NCBI RefSeq assembly: GCF_013416525.1
Contig: NZ_JACCEM010000008.1
Span: forward strand, 62,001 to 126,000
Reading direction: 5' to 3'
DNA: 64,000 nucleotides
Source of the DNA: Parapusillimonas granuli
GTDB taxonomy: Bacteria > Pseudomonadota > Gammaproteobacteria > Burkholderiales > Burkholderiaceae_B
A model generated the notes under the pieces. That model did not search any database, was not told the origin of the DNA, and saw only the letters and a program-made list of their open reading frames with translations. Of this stretch, positions 14,390 through 24,661 are shown piece by piece. Numbering within the stretch: the first letter of the stretch is position 1; each line of letters opens with the position of its first letter. Made by a program: the position numbers and the translations under genes.

Positions 14390-16866
14390 GCCGCCTTTCT
14401 CCGGTTGAGCTTCTCGATCCAAACCATGCAGCGCTCGATGTAATGGCCGAACTGCGCCGGGTTCTCGGAACTTTCCTGCAGCTTTTTCCAGTACCCCAAG
14501 GCCTGCTCGAAGCGGTGCAGGCGCATGGCGCCTACGGCGGCCAGGCGCAGGCCGATGGGATCATGAGGCACGAGCTTGACGATGCGCTCGCCCAGGGCCA
14601 GGCGCTCGGTCGTGCTCGACGGCTCAAGCGCGCGCGCTTCGGCGTACAGGTAGGCCAGGATGCGCCGCTTCTCGTGGTCGATCTCCGCCATCTCGGGCCA
14701 CGATTGGGCGACGCGGTCCAGCAAGTTCCAGGCGGCCTGATGGTCCCCCTCAGACAGAATCTGGCGGGCGCCGCGGATCGCACGCGGTCCCAGCCTGCCT
14801 AGCTGGCGCTCCGCTTCGTCACGTGCGTTCTGGTCGGCGGAAGAATGGGCGAGCACGTCCTTGTAGGCGTCGATGGCTTCGCCGAACCAGCCGCCGTTGA
14901 ACGCGGCCCGCGCGAAGTAGAGCTTGGCGCTGAACGGCGCGGAATCGCCGGCCGCCGCGTGCTCCAGATGCAGCATCGCGGTCTTCTTGTCCCCCAGCGC
15001 GTCTGCGGCGCGGCCGCGCATGGCGTGCAGTTCGGGGAAGTCCACGTTGGTGTCGATGGCCAGGTTGGTCAGGTCGATCACTTCCTTGTGATTGCCGCCC
15101 ACCATCGCGGCGCGAACGCCCAGGCGCATCGCGCGTTCAAACGCTCGCTGCGCCCGCGCGCCGGCCAGCGCGTCGGGATTGAGCAGACGGTGCGCGCAGA
15201 TGCGCTCGGCCGCATCGCGCAGGCGCCCGTCCTCCAGCGCGCGGTTGCCTTCCTCGGCCCAAGTCGAAGACTGTTCCTTCAGCCATGCGCCGATTTCCTC
15301 CTGCTCGCTTCTGATCAGGCCGCAAGACACCGCCAGCGTTGCCGCGGCCATGATGCATCCTCGCCACGAGGCTTCCTTGACCAGCTCCAGGATGTCAGCG
15401 TCCTCCAGGGAGGGATGCTCCGAGGCGAGGCTACGCAGCGCGTCCCGGTCGCCCGCCAACAGCCGATCACGCCACAGCACCGCGAAGCCGCGGCCATAAG
15501 CGGGGAGCGCCGCACGGACTTCATGGACCCAACGGATGGCAGCCACCATGTCGCCGGCCTCTTGCAGCAGCGACAGCACTGTGTCGGCTGCTTCCACCGC
15601 CGCCGCGTCCTGCGGCGAAGAGATGCGGAACAACTGCTTCCAGCTGCCCAGGCTTTCGTCTATGTAGCCCAGATGGCCCGCGGACACCGCCGCGATCCGG
15701 ACGATTTCCGGCGTCTCGATCTCGTCGCCGAGCAGGCCGGCCGCCAACGAGTATGCCTCGTCATGGCGGCCCAGCTTGAACATGTTTCGCATCAAGACGT
15801 GCTCGGCCTTGCTGCCCGATGCCAAGACGCCGTCCATGTCGCCCAGCAGCGCCAGCGAGCCCTCGTGATCCCCCAGCTCTTCCTGGATCCGCGCGAGCAG
15901 CAGCAGGTGATCGGGCAGCCCAGGGTAGCGGCGAAGCACTTCGCGCACGCGGCAAGAGGCCTCGCGCAGCTCACCGGAATCCCATAGCTTTTCGATACGG
16001 TCGGCGCTCTCGTCGGCGGCAAGCTTTGGCACGACAGGTTGCGGGGTGGAGGTGCCCATCCGCGGGCGCATGAAGTTCTTATACCAGTCCGTGTACAGAC
16101 GCTCGGCGAAGAGCGTGGTGTAGTGCGTCAGGTCGAGCCCGCCGTTCTCCATCGCCTCGGCTTGGCCAAGCTTGTTCATCAGCGGCGTCGGATCGTAGCA
16201 AGGCACGCCGATACGCTGGGCGGCTGCGGTAACGGCAGCAATCAGTTGCGCCCTCTGCCCGATCGTCACGTTGTCCGGGGTCGTGGCGTTGACGTGCGTG
16301 ACGAACACCACCTTTTCCTCGTCCAGCAGTTCGACGAGCTGGCGCATTTCCTGCTCGATCTCCTCGTCCGTCTGATCGCGCTTTACGATGCGGGCAAGCA
16401 AGTCACGGTCGTCCGTGTTAAGGCTCTTGAAGACCGGATCCTGGTCCAGCATGGCGCGGCGCTCGGCAAGCGACTTGGCGTCGGCCATGGACCAGAACTG
16501 GCGGGTACGCGCCCGATCGGCGAAAAACTCGCTGAAGTAGCGGCCCAGATAGTTGGACTGGATGGGAAAGCCGTCGATGGTCACGAGTTTGCGCGAAGAC
16601 AGCTCGACCATGTACAGGTCGGCCGGTTCATGCGTGCCGCGCCGAGCCTGTTCGCCATTCGAAGGCCGGAAGATCAGGCGCTGGACGTCGGCGGGAATGT
16701 CGGCCTGGCCGAACATGAATCGCGCCTGCTGAAGCGCTTCGGCGGCCGTGTGCACGAAACCGTAGTTGCGGCCTAGTTGCAGCTTGATCGGGTAGCGTCC
16801 CAGCGCATCGCGCAGCGGCGTATGGATGCGGCAGGTTCCTATCGGACCGATGGTAAAAACAGTCAT
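14386..16866 (-). CDS. tviD: TviD-like SGNH-type O-acetyltransferase with TPR repeats
   Basis: 826 residues with Shine-Dalgarno AGGAGAG before ATG 16866. Residues 1-270 look like an SGNH-fold acyltransferase/hydrolase: block I IGPIGTCRI (7-14) with Cys12 at the nucleophile region, block III THVN (190-193), and the catalytic Asp245-x-x-His248 in DLTHYTTLFAERL. The rest, about 290-820, is TPR repeats (for example PDHLLLLARIQEELGDHEGS). TviD is held responsible for O-acetylation of Vi polymer, and the domain content supports this. Cys instead of the usual Ser near the nucleophile is notable. It sits between tviB (39-base gap) and tviE (ATGA overlap). Confidence 0.78.
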   Translation of the reverse strand: MTVFTIGPIGTCRIHTPLRDALGRYPIKLQLGRNYGFVHTAAEALQQARFMFGQADIPADVQRLIFRPSNGEQARRGTHEPADLYMVELSSRKLVTIDGFPIQSNYLGRYFSEFFADRARTRQFWSMADAKSLAERRAMLDQDPVFKSLNTDDRDLLARIVKRDQTDEEIEQEMRQLVELLDEEKVVFVTHVNATTPDNVTIGQRAQLIAAVTAAAQRIGVPCYDPTPLMNKLGQAEAMENGGLDLTHYTTLFAERLYTDWYKNFMRPRMGTSTPQPVVPKLAADESADRIEKLWDSGELREASCRVREVLRRYPGLPDHLLLLARIQEELGDHEGSLALLGDMDGVLASGSKAEHVLMRNMFKLGRHDEAYSLAAGLLGDEIETPEIVRIAAVSAGHLGYIDESLGSWKQLFRISSPQDAAAVEAADTVLSLLQEAGDMVAAIRWVHEVRAALPAYGRGFAVLWRDRLLAGDRDALRSLASEHPSLEDADILELVKEASWRGCIMAAATLAVSCGLIRSEQEEIGAWLKEQSSTWAEEGNRALEDGRLRDAAERICAHRLLNPDALAGARAQRAFERAMRLGVRAAMVGGNHKEVIDLTNLAIDTNVDFPELHAMRGRAADALGDKKTAMLHLEHAAAGDSAPFSAKLYFARAAFNGGWFGEAIDAYKDVLAHSSADQNARDEAERQLGRLGPRAIRGARQILSEGDHQAAWNLLDRVAQSWPEMAEIDHEKRRILAYLYAEARALEPSSTTERLALGERIVKLVPHDPIGLRLAAVGAMRLHRFEQALGYWKKLQESSENPAQFGHYIERCMVWIEKLNRRKAA

Positions 16867-16905
16867 TCAGGGTCTCTCCTGTGGTGATGGATAAGGAGCG
16901 TGAAC

Positions 16906-18189
16906 TTAGAGGGTCCAGTACAAGAGGTCGGCCGGGAGCCGTTTCGCGTCCAGGACGGACTTCAAGTCGCACACCATGCCGTCGGTCTTGACCAAATGCG
17001 GCAGGTCTTCCCAGATGGAGTCCATGGTTTCGCCGTGCGGCACAGCCAGGATCAAGACGTCCATGTGACGGAACTGCTCACGCCCGACGAGCGTGATGCC
17101 GTACTCGTGCTCCATCTGGTCCGGATCGACCATCGGGTCGCAAGCGACCGGGGTGATGCCGTATTCGCCCAGTGCGTTGTAGAGATCGACGATCTTCGAA
17201 TTTCGGATGTCGGGGACGTTCTCCTTGAACGTCATGCCCAGGATGCCAACGCGGGTCGACGCGCTCAGGCGGCCATTGCGCGCCAGCGTCTGCACCAGGC
17301 GCGAGGCGACGTGCGAGGCCATGCCGTCGTTGATGCGCCGGCCCGACAGGATGACTTCGGGGTGATAGCCTAGTTCCTGGGCTTTGGACGTCAGATAGTA
17401 CGGATCCACGCCAATGCAGTGGCCGCCCACCAGGCCCGGCGTGAACTTCAGGAAGTTCCATTTGGTGCCGGCGGCCGCCAGGACCTCCGAAGTGCGGATG
17501 CCGACCAGATCGCAGATCTTCGACATCTCGTTCATGAGGGCGATATTGATGTCGCGCTGCGTGTTCTCCAGCACTTTTGCCGCCTCGGCCACCTTGATGG
17601 AGGAAGCACGGTGCACGCCCGCCTCAATGATTTGCTCGTAGACACCGGCGATGACTTCCAACGATTCCGCATCCTGCCCGGAGACGATCTTGACGATTTT
17701 CTCGAGCGGATGCTCGCGGTCGCCCGGATTGATCCGTTCCGGGCTGTAGCCCAGCTTGAAGTCGATGCCGCAGCGCAGGCCGGATGCCTTTTCAAGCTCC
17801 GGGCCGCAGATTTCTTCCGTGGCACCAGGGTGAACGGTCGATTCGAATACCACGATGCAGCCCGGACTCAGCACAGAGCCTATCGACCGGCAAGCCCGGA
17901 CCAGCAGGGAAAAATCGGGATTGTTCTTGTCATCGACGGGCGTCGGGACGGCCACCACGAAAAAATCGCAGCCCTGAAGTTCCGACAGCTCGTCGGTGAA
18001 CTGCATGGGCGACGCAAGCAGTACATCGCGCTCGATCTCGCCGGTCCAGTCATCGCCCTCTTTCAGCCGTGCGATCCTCCGCTTGTCCACATCGAAGCCG
18101 ATGACATCAAAGCGCCTGGAAAGCGCCGCTGCCACGGGCAGGCCGACATATCCAAGGCCACACACTGCGATTCTCTTTACTACTACCAC
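16906..18189 (-). CDS. tviB: UDP-N-acetylglucosamine 6-dehydrogenase (TviB/WbpO type)
   Basis: 427 residues. The NAD-binding motif GLGYVGLPVAAAL is near the start (residues 11-23), a VAVPTPVDDKNNPDFS segment follows in the first domain, and the catalytic Cys lies in GGHCIGVDPYYL. This is the UDP-glucose/GDP-mannose dehydrogenase family, nearest in pattern to TviB/WbpO, which oxidise UDP-GlcNAc to UDP-GlcNAcA in two NAD-dependent steps. It is the first gene of the capsule operon. In Salmonella the next gene is tviC, the C4-epimerase giving UDP-GalNAcA. Here tviD follows directly and no epimerase is found in the window. Confidence 0.88.
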   Translation of the reverse strand: MVVVKRIAVCGLGYVGLPVAAALSRRFDVIGFDVDKRRIARLKEGDDWTGEIERDVLLASPMQFTDELSELQGCDFFVVAVPTPVDDKNNPDFSLLVRACRSIGSVLSPGCIVVFESTVHPGATEEICGPELEKASGLRCGIDFKLGYSPERINPGDREHPLEKIVKIVSGQDAESLEVIAGVYEQIIEAGVHRASSIKVAEAAKVLENTQRDINIALMNEMSKICDLVGIRTSEVLAAAGTKWNFLKFTPGLVGGHCIGVDPYYLTSKAQELGYHPEVILSGRRINDGMASHVASRLVQTLARNGRLSASTRVGILGMTFKENVPDIRNSKIVDLYNALGEYGITPVACDPMVDPDQMEHEYGITLVGREQFRHMDVLILAVPHGETMDSIWEDLPHLVKTDGMVCDLKSVLDAKRLPADLLYWTL

Positions 18190-18237
18190 TTGGGACCCTC
18201 ACTGTTTTCGTCGTGTCGCAGACACTAAAATGATTTC

Positions 18238-18273
18238 GGCCCGGTACAGAGTCACATCTCTCGGTACCGGGCC
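18238..18273. promoter_or_regulatory. Stem-loop in the leader of the capsule operon
   Basis: GGCCCGGTACAGAG (18238-18251) and CTCTCGGTACCGGGCC (18258-18273) form a long stem with a two-base bulge and a six-base loop, 49-84 bases upstream of tviB. It may act as an operator, an RNA leader structure or a barrier to incoming transcription. No clear -35/-10 pair could be assigned. The rest of 18274-18640 holds no convincing gene. Confidence 0.35.
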
Positions 18274-18640
18274 GTTGAATCCTAGAGGGTTCGCACAGCA
18301 AACTTATTTCGGGAAATTTCCATTGCTGTTGAAATACATCACGACATCAACTGATCCCTAGAAGCGCGATCTATAAAGGTTTACATCCATGACATACATA
18401 GCAACATGAAGCCTGGCCATCTGGCTTAGGCTGGCAGCACCGGGGGACAGTGGCGCATGTTCGGCATCTGGAGCCCCGCTTCGCCAGAGGCTTGCCGCAG
18501 AGCTCACCGTTGAGTCTCCAGGTGGCTCGAGTTCGTAGACTTTAAGCTGCGGATTGCCATTCTGATAGCATCGAAATGGCATAGTCGATATGCATTAATC
18601 GTATGGTTACATCTACTTCCCAGTGTGTGCTTCGGCCATC

Positions 18641-18952
18641 ATGACGCGTACACGTGCCACGCTTCCCGAGGGCAGTCGGATCACGGACTGCATCGATCTG
18701 GGCGTGATTGCCAAGGCTTTTCCGCTGCAGCGAGTGCATCGGGTGCTTGTCGCCACGGACAAGGTCAATTTGCGTCAATGCGATCTGCCCGCGCATATGG
18801 TCGTCTGCTACGCGATCGCCTTGGCACTCTACATGCAGTCGTCTTACCGTGAGGTCTTGCAATGTCTGCTCGAAGGGTTGCAGTGGCTAAGGGACTCGGC
18901 GCTCACGGTGCGAGTGGCGCAGCTCTATTTCAACAATGCAGTAGGGGAGTAA
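18641..18952 (+). mobile_element. Remnant of an IS4-family transposase (N-terminal domain)
   Basis: About 100 codons read TLPEGSRITDCIDLGVIAKA, then FPLQRVHRVL, NLRQCDLPAHMVV and YAIALALYMQSSYREVL. This is the characteristic N-terminal domain of IS4-type transposases. Homology runs out after LEGLQWLRDSA, and the frame stops at 18952 with no catalytic DDE domain, so the copy is dead. No terminal repeats were identified. It lies between the start of the capsule operon and groES and marks that end of the island as a site of past transposition. Confidence 0.75.
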
Positions 18953-18993
18953 GGCGTCCCACCATGGGTCTCCCAATCCTCATATGGAACGCG

Positions 18994-19200
18994 TTATCCG
19001 GCTGACCGCTCTAGGTAGGGTTGAGTCACTGATCTTCGGATAGATTTCAATCGGCTAAGTTCATAAACATCGCCATAAAAACCAAAATTCCCAAACTTGG
19101 AATACTCATCTAAAGAAAAAAAACGGTTGTAGGGCGCATCAAAATTATCTTTACGTGGTTTTACGAGTTCCAAACTGAGTGACGGAAATTCCAAACTCAA
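18994..19200 (-). pseudogene. AT-rich open fragment, unknown
   Basis: 68 codons in distinctly AT-rich DNA. The predicted peptide (NRFFSLDEYSKFGNFGFYG in the middle) is rich in aromatic residues and looks more like real protein than a chance frame, but it has no strong ribosome site and I recognise no family. Composition differs sharply from the flanking groES and tvi genes. It may be a scrap of the same foreign DNA as the transposase remnant, or non-coding. Confidence 0.25.
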
Positions 19201-19288
19201 TGAAAATCGACAGTTAAAAGGCCGCAGGCCAAAAGACCGCCGTTTCGCGAAATCCCCCCGGCAAATGTAACAAACACACCCTCCCCCC

Positions 19289-19316
19289 TTGAAGAATAAA
19301 ACTTCGTCCTTATAAT
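19289..19316 (+). promoter_or_regulatory. groESL promoter
   Basis: TTGAAG (19289-19294) and TATAAT (19311-19316) are separated by 16 bases, a strong sigma-70 layout. The preceding run of C and CTTGAA also resembles a heat-shock sigma-32 -35 element. The -10 box abuts the CIRCE operator, so repressor binding would block polymerase. Confidence 0.75.
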
Positions 19317-19342
19317 TAGCACTCGAAGGGGATGAGTGCTAA
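19316..19342. promoter_or_regulatory. CIRCE element (HrcA operator)
   Basis: Perfect inverted repeat TTAGCACTC-N9-GAGTGCTAA (arms 19316-19324 and 19334-19342), identical to the CIRCE consensus bound by the HrcA repressor. It overlaps the start of groESL transcription, 54 bases before the groES ATG. Confidence 0.95.
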
Positions 19343-19396
19343 CAACCGTCCCCCTGCCTTTTTTTGATTAATCCAATATTGAACAGGAGTTCCTCC

Positions 19397-19684
19397 ATGG
19401 CACTGCGTCCTTTGCACGATCGCGTGATCGTCAAGCGTCTGGACAACGAGCGCACCACCGCCTCGGGTATCGTCATCCCTGATAGCGCCGCTGAAAAACC
19501 CGATCAGGGCGAAGTCGTGGCCGTCGGCCCCGGCAAGAAGACCGAAGACGGCAAAGTACTGCCTGTAGACCTCAAGGTGGGCGACAAGGTTCTGTTCGGC
19601 AAGTATGCCGGCCAGGCCGTCAAAGTCGACGGCGAAGAACTGCTCGTCATCCGTGAAGACGAAATCCTGGCCGTGGTCCAGTAA
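19397..19684 (+). CDS. groES: Co-chaperonin GroES (Hsp10)
   Basis: 95 residues from [15 protein letters not shown], the standard GroES opening. The start at 19397 has AGGAG nine bases upstream, while a longer in-frame start upstream is unsupported. The mobile-loop region ([20 protein letters not shown]) and the C-terminal [14 protein letters not shown] are typical, and the length is normal. GroES caps the GroEL cage during ATP-driven protein folding in the cytoplasm. It is the first gene of a bicistronic operon with groEL (31-base gap), controlled by CIRCE/HrcA and possibly also by sigma-32. Confidence 0.98.
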   Translation: MALRPLHDRVIVKRLDNERTTASGIVIPDSAAEKPDQGEVVAVGPGKKTEDGKVLPVDLKVGDKVLFGKYAGQAVKVDGEELLVIREDEILAVVQ

Positions 19685-19712
19685 TCAGACACCGAATCAA
19701 TCAAGGAATTAG

Positions 19713-21353
<1,641 letters not shown>

Positions 21354-21402
21354 ACCCCCTCGCCACGGCCGGCGGCGCCTCGCCGCCGGCTCCGCTTGCA
21401 AA

Positions 21403-21429
21403 TCCCGGCCTCGTGCCGGGATTTTTTTT
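21403..21429 (+). terminator. groESL intrinsic terminator
   Basis: Perfect 7-base stem TCCCGGC (21403-21409) and GCCGGGA (21415-21421) is followed by T8 (21422-21429). A second perfect 10-base hairpin, GCCGGCGGCG with CGCCGCCGGC, lies just upstream (about 21368-21390). The T-tract touches the stop codon of the converging SDR gene. Confidence 0.88.
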
Positions 21430-22208
21430 CAAGCGACTCCGGCCGCCGCCCGCTGCACGAAGCGCCCCGTCAGGAAGCCGCCGTCGATGACGATGCACTC
21501 GCCATTGATGTAATTCGCCTCTGGCGTGAGCAGGAAGGCGACGACGCCGACGATGTCCTCGGGCGTGCCGATGCGGCCCGACGGAATCACGGTGCTGATC
21601 TGATCGCGATAGGCGGGAGACACCAAGCCCTCGCGGACCTCCACCAGGCCGGGCGCCACGGCATTGACGCGCACGCCCAGGGGGCCGAATTCCTGCGCCA
21701 GCGACTTGGTCAGCATCACCACGCCGGCCTTGGACGCCCCATAATGCGCCACGCCCGCGCGGGCCGAGAATGCGGACGTGGACGCGATGTTCACGATGCT
21801 GCCCGGCGCACCCCGCTTGGCCAGTGCCCTGGCGAGCGCCTGGCTGCAGAAGAAAGTGCCCTTGAGGTTGGTGTCCATGACCAGGTCCCAGTCGTCTTCG
21901 CCCATTTCCAGCGCGGGCTGGCTGGGATACACGCCCGCATTGTTGATCAGCACGTCGATGCCGCCCATCTCCGCCTCGACGGCGCCGAAGACGCGGGCGA
22001 TGTCCGCGGCCGAACGCACGTCCAGGCGATAGGCCCGCGCGCTCGCGCCGTCCGGCGCGAGTTCGCGCGCCAGCGACTGGACCGCATCCAAGTCGCAGTC
22101 GGTTGCGGCGACGGCGTAGCCGCGCTCGTGCAGCGCCCGCGCGATCGAACGGCCTATGCTTTTTCCGGCGCCCGTCACCAATGCGAGCGGCCTGTCTGTT
22201 TGAATCAT
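21429..22208 (-). CDS. Short-chain dehydrogenase/reductase (SDR)
   Basis: 259 residues with all classical SDR motifs: TGAGKSIGRSIA for NAD(P) binding (residues 12-23), NNAGVYP (about 89-95), the Ser of IASTSAF and the YGASK catalytic pair. The acid in ATDCDLDAV after the second strand suggests NAD preference. The substrate is unknown. The closest general class is glucose/3-ketoacyl-type SDRs. Shine-Dalgarno GGAGAG lies nine bases before ATG 22208. The gene is divergent from dgkA and convergent with groEL, so it is likely monocistronic. Confidence 0.88.
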   Translation of the reverse strand: MIQTDRPLALVTGAGKSIGRSIARALHERGYAVAATDCDLDAVQSLARELAPDGASARAYRLDVRSAADIARVFGAVEAEMGGIDVLINNAGVYPSQPALEMGEDDWDLVMDTNLKGTFFCSQALARALAKRGAPGSIVNIASTSAFSARAGVAHYGASKAGVVMLTKSLAQEFGPLGVRVNAVAPGLVEVREGLVSPAYRDQISTVIPSGRIGTPEDIVGVVAFLLTPEANYINGECIVIDGGFLTGRFVQRAAAGVA

Positions 22209-22302
22209 TGATTTGCTCTCCTGAAATAACGCAGGTCATCCCGACTCCAGCGCGGCGATAGTGTAAGCTCTCACCCGGACCTGCAATCCATAGAACAAGG
22301 CA

Positions 22303-22695
22303 ATGAAAGTGCACTCACCTTATAAAAGCAAAGGCGGATTCGGCCGGCTCCTGAACGCCTTGCGCTACTCCGCCAAGGGCTTGGACGCCGCGTTCCGCCA
22401 CGAGGCCGCCTTCCGCCAGGAGCTGCTGGCGGCCTGCGTGCTGATCCCCGCCGCCTTCTTCGTGGGCCGCGGCGCCGCGGAAACGCTGCTGCTGATCGGC
22501 GTGCTGGTTTTCGTGCTGGTCATCGAACTGATCAATTCGGCGATCGAAGCGGTGGCCGACGCGGTGACGCTGGAGCACCACCCCCTGATCGGCCGCGCCA
22601 AGGACTTGTGCAGCGCGGCCGTGCTGCTGGCCATCCTGTTCGCCACGGCCGTATGGGCCGTGGTGCTGGGGGCGCGCTTCGGCGCCTGGAGCTGA
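22303..22695 (+). CDS. dgkA: Diacylglycerol kinase (DgkA)
   Basis: 130 residues with the small three-helix integral-membrane kinase plan. The conserved segment [23 protein letters not shown], with the acids and Asn that form the active site, is followed by [13 protein letters not shown]. It phosphorylates diacylglycerol to phosphatidate at the inner membrane, recycling lipid head-group by-products. Length and motifs are normal. pyrF follows 61 bases later on the same strand and may share the transcript. Confidence 0.93.
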   Translation: MKVHSPYKSKGGFGRLLNALRYSAKGLDAAFRHEAAFRQELLAACVLIPAAFFVGRGAAETLLLIGVLVFVLVIELINSAIEAVADAVTLEHHPLIGRAKDLCSAAVLLAILFATAVWAVVLGARFGAWS

Positions 22696-22756
22696 CACCG
22701 CCCGCGGCGCTTGCGCCTATAATCCTTGGCTGCACTTCTACTTTGACGCGGCCTTC

Positions 22757-23578
22757 ATGATCTTCACGCAAAAACTCGAATGCGCATGGTCCAGCAGCGG
22801 ATCGCTGCTCACCGTGGGCCTGGACCCGGACACCAAGCGCTTTCCCGCCGAACTGCAGGGGCGGCCCGACGCCATCTTCGAGTTCTGCCGTTCCATCGTC
22901 GACGTCACCGCGCCCTATGCTTGCGCGGTCAAGCCGCAGATCGCGTATTTTTCCGCGCATCGGGCCGAGGACCAGCTGGAGGAGCTTTGCGCCTATATCC
23001 TGGCGCATCATCCCGACCTGCCCGTCATCCTGGATGCCAAGCGCGGCGACATCGGTTCGACTGCGGAACAGTACGCCCGCGAAGCCTTCGAGCGCTATCA
23101 GGCGGACGCGGTCACGGTGAATCCCTACATGGGCTTCGATTCCCTGCAGCCTTATCTGGAATGGAAGAGCAAGGGCGTGATCGTGCTGTGCCGCACTTCC
23201 AACGCGGGCGGGTCGGATTTGCAGTTCCTGGAAGACGCCGAGGGCACGCCGCTGTATCTCAAGGTGGCGAGCCTGGTCGCGGAACGCTGGAACACGAACG
23301 GCCAATGCGGGCTGGTGGTGGGCGCGACCTTTCCGGACGAAATCGCGAAGGTCAGGGCGCGCGTGGGGAGCATGCCTTTGCTGATACCCGGCATCGGCGC
23401 CCAGGGCGGCGACATATCTGCCACGGTCCGGGCGGGGCGGGATGCCGGGGGCAACGGGATGATGATCAATTCTTCCCGGGCCATTCTGTACGCCGGATCC
23501 GGCGACGACTGGCGCGAGGCCGCGGCACTGGCGGCGCGCGCCACGCGGGACGCGATCAACGCCGAGCGGGGCGGCTGA
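22757..23578 (+). CDS. pyrF: Orotidine 5'-phosphate decarboxylase, type 2
   Basis: 273 residues. The catalytic signature [18 protein letters not shown] (with the Lys-Asp pair) is intact, and the phosphate-binding end has [16 protein letters not shown]. The longer 'type 2' architecture is common in Actinobacteria and some Proteobacteria. It decarboxylates OMP to UMP, the last step of pyrimidine synthesis. It converges on pncC, with the two stops 44 bases apart and a copy of the dispersed GTCGACAGGCCCTA motif between them. Confidence 0.96.
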   Translation: MIFTQKLECAWSSSGSLLTVGLDPDTKRFPAELQGRPDAIFEFCRSIVDVTAPYACAVKPQIAYFSAHRAEDQLEELCAYILAHHPDLPVILDAKRGDIGSTAEQYAREAFERYQADAVTVNPYMGFDSLQPYLEWKSKGVIVLCRTSNAGGSDLQFLEDAEGTPLYLKVASLVAERWNTNGQCGLVVGATFPDEIAKVRARVGSMPLLIPGIGAQGGDISATVRAGRDAGGNGMMINSSRAILYAGSGDDWREAAALAARATRDAINAERGG

Positions 23579-23611
23579 CACCGCCGGCACCTGGCGGGCC
23601 GGCCCAGGAAC

Positions 23612-23625
23612 GTCGACAGGCCCTA
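23612..23625 (-). repeat. Copy of the TAGGGCCTGTCGACG motif at the pncC stop
   Basis: Read on the minus strand, TAGGGCCTGTCGACG begins exactly with the TAG stop codon of pncC. It is the second-best match to the family consensus and lies in the convergent pyrF/pncC gap. Confidence 0.55.
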
Positions 23626-24132
23626 TGCGCCGGCCGCCATGAACTCCAAGGCCGTGGCCAGCGCAAACGCCACCGCGGCGTTGCGGACCCGCCCGCGGTC
23701 GCCCTCGAACACCCGGGTGACCGCCCGGGTCACGACGCCCTGGGACGTGCGCTGCGCAAAGCCGAAACACACCATTCCCACCGGCTTGCCCGGCGTCCCG
23801 CCATCCGGCCCCGCGATGCCCGTCGTCGAAATCGCCATATGGACATCGCGCGCGACGGCCAGCACGCCCGACGCCATCTCCATGGCGGTTTCCTCGCTGA
23901 CGGCGCCGAAACGCTCCAGCGTTTCCGCATTGACATGCAGATGCTGCATTTTTGCGGCATTGCTGTAAGTGACGAAGCCCCGGTCGAACCAGAAGCTCGA
24001 CCCCGGCGTATCCGTCATGGCGGCCGCCAGAAGGCCGCCGGTGCAGGACTCCGCGCAGGCGAACATCCAGCCGCGCTCGCGCAAGGCATTGCCAAGTTGC
24101 GGAGCAAGAATCAATGCGTCGTGATCAATCAT
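23623..24132 (-). CDS. pncC: Nicotinamide-nucleotide amidase (PncC/CinA C-terminal family)
   Basis: 169 residues forming a stand-alone CinA C-terminal domain. AESCTGGLLAAAMTDTPGSS carries the catalytic Ser/Thr region, and the TTGIAGPDGGTPGKPVGMVC segment is diagnostic. The enzyme hydrolyses NMN to nicotinate mononucleotide in the pyridine nucleotide cycle. Its ATG overlaps the pgpA stop (ATGA), and it is the last gene of the ribBA operon. The stop codon TAG is also the first three bases of a dispersed intergenic motif. Confidence 0.93.
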   Translation of the reverse strand: MIDHDALILAPQLGNALRERGWMFACAESCTGGLLAAAMTDTPGSSFWFDRGFVTYSNAAKMQHLHVNAETLERFGAVSEETAMEMASGVLAVARDVHMAISTTGIAGPDGGTPGKPVGMVCFGFAQRTSQGVVTRAVTRVFEGDRGRVRNAAVAFALATALEFMAAGA

Positions 24133-24656
24133 GCAAACACCCCGAATCGGACCAAGATGGCCATGACCAGCAAACTATAGGCCGCGGCCAGAATATCATC
24201 CCACATCACACCGAAGCCGTTCTTCAGCCGCGCATCGAAGTAGCGGACCGGCGGCGGCTTGATGATGTCGAACCCCCGGAACACGATGAACGCCGCCGCC
24301 TGCGCGGCCAGGCTGGACGGCGTCAGCCAGAGCACCAGCCAGAAGGCGACGACCTCGTCCCAGACCATGCCGCCGTGATCCGGCGTGCCCATCTCCCGCC
24401 CCGTCTTTCCGCAAGCCCAGCATCCCAGCGCGAAGGCCGCCAGAATGACCGCTCCGATATAGGGATCGGGCAGCCGCCCCACCGCCGCCGCCCACAACAG
24501 CCAGCCCAGCAACGTGCCCCAGGTGCCAGGCGCGGGACGGATGAGCCCGCTGCCCAGGCCGAACGCAACGACACGATGAAGCGCGCCGAACGCCCAGGAC
24601 GGCGTCACGGCATACCCGCTTTTATTGGCTTGTCTGGTTTGCGGGCTATCGGGCAT
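24129..24656 (-). CDS. pgpA: Phosphatidylglycerophosphatase A
   Basis: 175 residues from ATG 24656, five bases after the thiL stop. An upstream extension through thiL is discarded. The GSGLIRPAPGTWGTLLGWLL motif and the acidic DEVVAFWLVLW and FDIIKPPPVRYFDARLKNGF-type segments are those of PgpA, a membrane phosphatase making phosphatidylglycerol from its phosphate. It has four hydrophobic segments. thiL-pgpA adjacency is common in proteobacteria. The following pncC overlaps by four bases. Confidence 0.93.
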   Translation of the reverse strand: MPDSPQTRQANKSGYAVTPSWAFGALHRVVAFGLGSGLIRPAPGTWGTLLGWLLWAAAVGRLPDPYIGAVILAAFALGCWACGKTGREMGTPDHGGMVWDEVVAFWLVLWLTPSSLAAQAAAFIVFRGFDIIKPPPVRYFDARLKNGFGVMWDDILAAAYSLLVMAILVRFGVFA

Positions 24657-24661
24657 GAGCG

